From Paralvinella palmiformis (lineage: Eukaryota; Annelida; Polychaeta; Terebellida; Alvinellidae): a stretch of 64,000 bases of DNA. This document shows, in pieces, positions 62,012 to 64,000 of this stretch; positions within the stretch are counted from its first letter, which is position 1, and every line of letters starts with the position of its first letter. The stretch spans positions 1,379,001 through 1,443,000 of the forward strand of contig JAODUP010000041.1 of NCBI GenBank assembly GCA_025642065.1, given 5' to 3'. A program made the position numbers and the translations under genes. The notes beneath the pieces were generated by a model that was given only the letters and a program-made list of their open reading frames with translations, did no database searches and was not told the origin of the DNA.

Positions 62012-62990
62012 GATGCTACATTTTCTAAAGAATTTTCTCTTTTCTTTAATACTGTGCACATTTTAATATTACAGAAAGGATAAAATGAAATATGAGTTAT
62101 CAAAAGATGTGTTAAAACACAGAAGGAATGTAGTATCTGCAGACTCACCCATCTTTGCAATGTGTAAATATGAAACAAACCATGAAAATAGCCTAGGAGT
62201 TAACTAAAAAAACAAACAGGGAACAGGATGTGGATGATAATGTGTTTAAACATTCATGTATTTTGTGAATATACATATTTTAAACAGTGTTAGTACTTTC
62301 TCAGTACATGTCAAATGTATGGTGATCTTGCCCAGCAGAAATTATAATTTATGACAATCTCACCACCCTCTAATGATGGATGAAGTACTTGTCATTGATC
62401 AGGATACGTGCTCCCCCCATGGAACTAATTAGCACCTTTTTTGATACAGGGAATTTGTCACATTCATGCTGTCAATGTGAATGTCATACTCACAGGGACA
62501 TAGCCACAGGTTTCCTTTCAGGTTGAAGTTAAACAAGTGACATGTCAGTTGATTATCTTTCTATATTAGGACACATAAGTTAATAATCTATTTGATCATG
62601 AAACCAGGCATGCTAGTAATATCCAAATAATCATAAATACATATGATATGTAACCGATAAGATATTCATATTGGTTACTGATCTGTCACAATTAAGACAG
62701 ATTCTGTCTTAGTTATGACAGCGTTAAAGTGTATAAATCTATTGAAGTATCAGTATGAACGTATGAAATGAGAAAGGTCTAAATACGTTTAGAACTATAT
62801 AAGTATAGACTCTCTAGAGACGGGTAGAGTCTAGTCTAGCACTACGGACTAGATCTAGGAGTAGGACTAGGCCCTAGATCTAGTCTAGTCTAGTTTCTAC
62901 TGTCATTTAGTTTCAATTTTTTAAATGACGAATTCATTCAATCATCAATGTGGTGAATATTTAATAGACTAACCTGAAAGGGGACGTCAT
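44158..62990 (-). CDS. INPP5K: Inositol polyphosphate 5-phosphatase K (SKIP) with SKICH domain, 12 exons, 435 aa
   Basis: Exons in transcript order: 62990-62974, 57080-56973, 56836-56728, 51863-51747, 51639-51532, 49894-49827, 49597-49486, 49191-49082, 48848-48686, 46352-46212, 45541-45347, 44217-44158 (TGA). They sum to 1,308 bases; human INPP5K is 448 aa. Motifs of the Mg-dependent 5-phosphatase fold are TYNVGD (11-16), GIQE (42-45), GNKGAVT (118-124), NCHLAAH (138-144), WMGDLNFR (180-187), RKPAWCDRILW (254-264) and SDHRPV (292-297). Residues about 305-416 are the SKICH domain, with RDWIGLYSG and DYKTYVWAS. The tail is acidic and Ser-rich (TEEEETSSDSSIDSS). The family removes the 5-phosphate from PI(4,5)P2 and PI(3,4,5)P3; mammalian SKIP works at ER and ruffles and dampens insulin signalling. 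An in-frame TAA precedes the ATG. Exon 8 uses a GC donor. Confidence 0.95.
44751..44822. repeat. (GT)n microsatellite
   Basis: Interrupted GT runs, with a G-rich stretch just after, in the last intron of INPP5K. Confidence 0.9.
46371..46402. repeat. (TA)n microsatellite beside INPP5K exon 10
   Basis: A TA run starting about 18 bases upstream of the exon 10 acceptor in the transcribed direction. Confidence 0.9.
52971..53316. mobile_element. hAT-like MITE, full copy in INPP5K intron 3
   Basis: 346 bases with inverted termini CAGACATGGGGTCAATTCCA and GAATTGACCCTATGTCTG. An 8-base target duplication has one mismatch (GTAGCAGA at 52963-52970, ATAGCAGA at 53317-53324). The middle carries repeated GAGTAGGTAC/GAGTACCTAC motifs also present in the copies at 29340 and 63558. 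Confidence 0.9.
54315..54482 (+). mobile_element. tRNA-derived SINE, family A, copy 3
   Basis: TCTAGTGGATTAGAGCATG head, AGTATGAATCCTGGCC B-box region and TGGCACTGTAGTAGG body match the copies at 1044 and 12571, with more divergence at the 3' end. Confidence 0.7.
55019..55208 (-). mobile_element. SINE, family B, copy 3
   Basis: Has the family core (GTAAGCTAAATGGGCC, CCTCCAAAGGTAAC). Reversed tRNA-like promoter boxes are still visible (CTGAGTTCGAACCTC on the minus strand, then a GTGGTCTAACTGGTACC-type A-box region). Confidence 0.75.
55822..56139. repeat. Tandem duplication, 2 x 159 bp, nearly identical
   Basis: Unit 1 is 55822-55980 and unit 2 is 55981-56139, directly abutting, with only a few substitutions (for example CCGCAT/CCACAT, CACCACAGG/CACTACAGG, AGGGTTT/AGGCTTT). 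Each unit contains a reversed B-box-like GGGATTTGAACCCT, so a tRNA-derived SINE piece is inside the duplicated segment. It lies in INPP5K intron 3. Confidence 0.95.
56669..56710. repeat. (TA)n microsatellite near INPP5K exon 3
   Basis: A TA run ending about 17 bases from the exon 3 donor. Confidence 0.9.
60552..60780 (-). pseudogene. MULE-like transposase C-terminal fragment
   Basis: The minus-strand frame reads IRTNNDVEGWYYKRNYRGHP, then LYLLVSLLHKEASYTTNQVR and LVSDGKLNRMQKKIYRD. This is a recurrent block at the C-terminus of MULE-type transposon proteins in invertebrates. No start, catalytic core or terminal repeats were recognised. A similar but worse fragment lies at 19518-19650. Confidence 0.5.
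60968..61846 (-). mobile_element. hAT transposon relic with TIRs and 8-bp target duplication
   Basis: The left end CAGGGTTGGC mirrors the right end GCCAACCCTG. The flanks GCTCTGTG (60960-60967) and GTTATGTG (61847-61854) agree at six of eight bases, the hAT target-site length. A minus-strand ORF (61524-61255) carries the hAT C-terminal dimerisation signature: SSSAATEWLFSNFGVIQTKL followed by RNRLGL. At 879 bases it is an internally deleted copy. Confidence 0.85.
61974..62007. repeat. (TA)n microsatellite
   Basis: A clean TA run in INPP5K intron 1. Confidence 0.9.
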
Positions 62991-63557
62991 ATTTTCAATC
63001 TGTACTACATAACTATATTACACGAACGAAAGAAATTTAATTAAACAACTACAGGTAATAGCCATACAACCAAACAAACATTTGACTACCCAAATGTTGA
63101 CGAAGAACTACCAGGTATGACTAAACACCAAAAGAATTTAAAAACAAACCCTTGAAACATCTGTAACTTAAATTACAGCGATAAACTCATCTCTAGGTTT
63201 CAAAAAGTATTAATACAAGAAATACAATTACTAGCAAAACAGATCGATACGTACGCTAGGTCGATATAAAAAGTACAATAGTTTATATATAATGAAAATA
63301 ATAAATGTATACGCATTTATCGTTTCGTACTTTGGCTGGTCGTAACAACCTTATGTAACCTTATGTAGACTCTAGTTCCTGAATGCAGGTCTACATGATA
63401 GCTCATTCGCTGTCTTCTGAGATTCTACTAAGTTTATTAGGACTGGAGGTGGTTCTTATCTCGACACGTGATCAAAACTGATTGGTTGATCAGCCCAGAA
63501 TCTATCTAGTCGACACCCAAAAGGACTTAATTAGGACTTAATTGGGGGCTTCTACAA

Positions 63558-63975
63558 CAAGCCATGGGGTCAATTCCATTTTATCAATTCTAATTCCAAT
63601 TCCACTCAATTCCATTTTGTCAATTCCAATTCCACATCAAACGAGTCAATTCCAAATGTATCAATTTCAATTCCGTTTTTACCGACTCTTTTTTTACCTA
63701 CTACTTTTCACCATGGGCATGGGTCTAGGTACTCCGAGTACCTATACCGAGTACATATTTCTTGGAATACCTACTCCGAATAGTTTATATTCCAAGTAGG
63801 ATTGTCGTGGAAGAAATATTTCTGAATTAAAAAATTAAATGGTAAATTAATTTGTGGATTTAATTTCTTTGTAGGAAACTTCAATTCCAATTCAAAATTT
63901 TCAATTCCAATTCCATTTTTTAAATAATTAATTCCAATTCTGGAATTGAATTGAATTGAATTGACCCCATGTCTG
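63558..63975. mobile_element. hAT-like MITE, long copy at the right edge
   Basis: Starts with a slightly decayed terminus (CAAGCCATGGGGTCAATTCC) and ends GAATTGACCCCATGTCTG. The interior has the family blocks (GGTACTCCGAGTACCTA, TTCCAAGTAGGATTG, GGTAAATTAATTTGTGGATT). It lies upstream of the INPP5K start, possibly near its promoter. No clear target duplication was seen. Confidence 0.8.
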
Positions 63976-64000
63976 TGTAGAATACAGTCTAGAAGACTGT

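Larger units (their letters stand above)
57081..62973 (-). other. INPP5K intron 1 (5.9 kb)
   Basis: Joins the 17-base first coding exon to exon 2. It holds a MULE-like transposase relic (60552-60780), a hAT element (60968-61846), a (TA)n run (61974-62007) and a CTAG-rich cluster (62806-62894). No other gene was recognised. Confidence 0.8.

Overview
This is an AT-rich animal nuclear genome window. Genes are split by GT-AG introns (one GC-AG), and the spaces between exons hold SINEs, LINE relics, MITEs, DNA-transposon relics and CA/TA/GATA microsatellites. The gene families and repeat types suggest an invertebrate, probably a lophotrochozoan such as a mollusc. No single feature proves the taxon. 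All exon models below were built by eye from splice signals, reading-frame continuity and family motifs.

Layout, left to right. (1) 191-1021, minus strand: the last two exons of a gene I could not name, running off the left edge. (2) 4997-9753, plus strand: eight exons of a SAM-domain protein, the homologue of human C19orf47. (3) About 11.2-16.5 kb: a decayed CR1-like LINE into which a SINE, an AT-rich inverted-repeat element and a Mutator-like (MULE) element have inserted. (4) 16792-20382, plus strand: TOMM7, a 52-residue mitochondrial import subunit in three tiny exons, with LINE, MULE and MITE remains in intron 1. (5) 20.9-29.3 kb: gene-poor DNA with a 54-bp minisatellite, SINEs, a foldback element and CA repeats. 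(6) 29774-40366, plus strand: the most remarkable gene, 12 coding exons for a predicted 2,808-residue receptor. It has a signal peptide, five tandem Venus-flytrap (ANF-receptor/periplasmic-binding-like) modules joined by short three-cysteine linkers, and a class C seven-helix GPCR domain most like the GPRC5/BOSS branch. (7) 44158-62990, minus strand: a complete 12-exon, 435-residue INPP5K (SKIP) type inositol polyphosphate 5-phosphatase with a C-terminal SKICH domain. It converges on the receptor gene. A possible alternative last exon lies at 41227-41292, and its 5.9-kb first intron holds hAT and MULE-like relics. (8) The right edge beyond 63 kb holds the presumed INPP5K promoter and another MITE copy.

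The genes are separate eukaryotic transcription units, not an operon. I see no shared pathway between TOMM7 (mitochondrial import), INPP5K (phosphoinositide signalling at endomembranes) and the C19orf47 homologue (unknown function). The receptor is the best candidate for an undescribed system: one chain with five potential ligand-binding bilobed modules feeding a single 7TM domain, apparently made by tandem duplication of a unit bounded by phase-0 introns.
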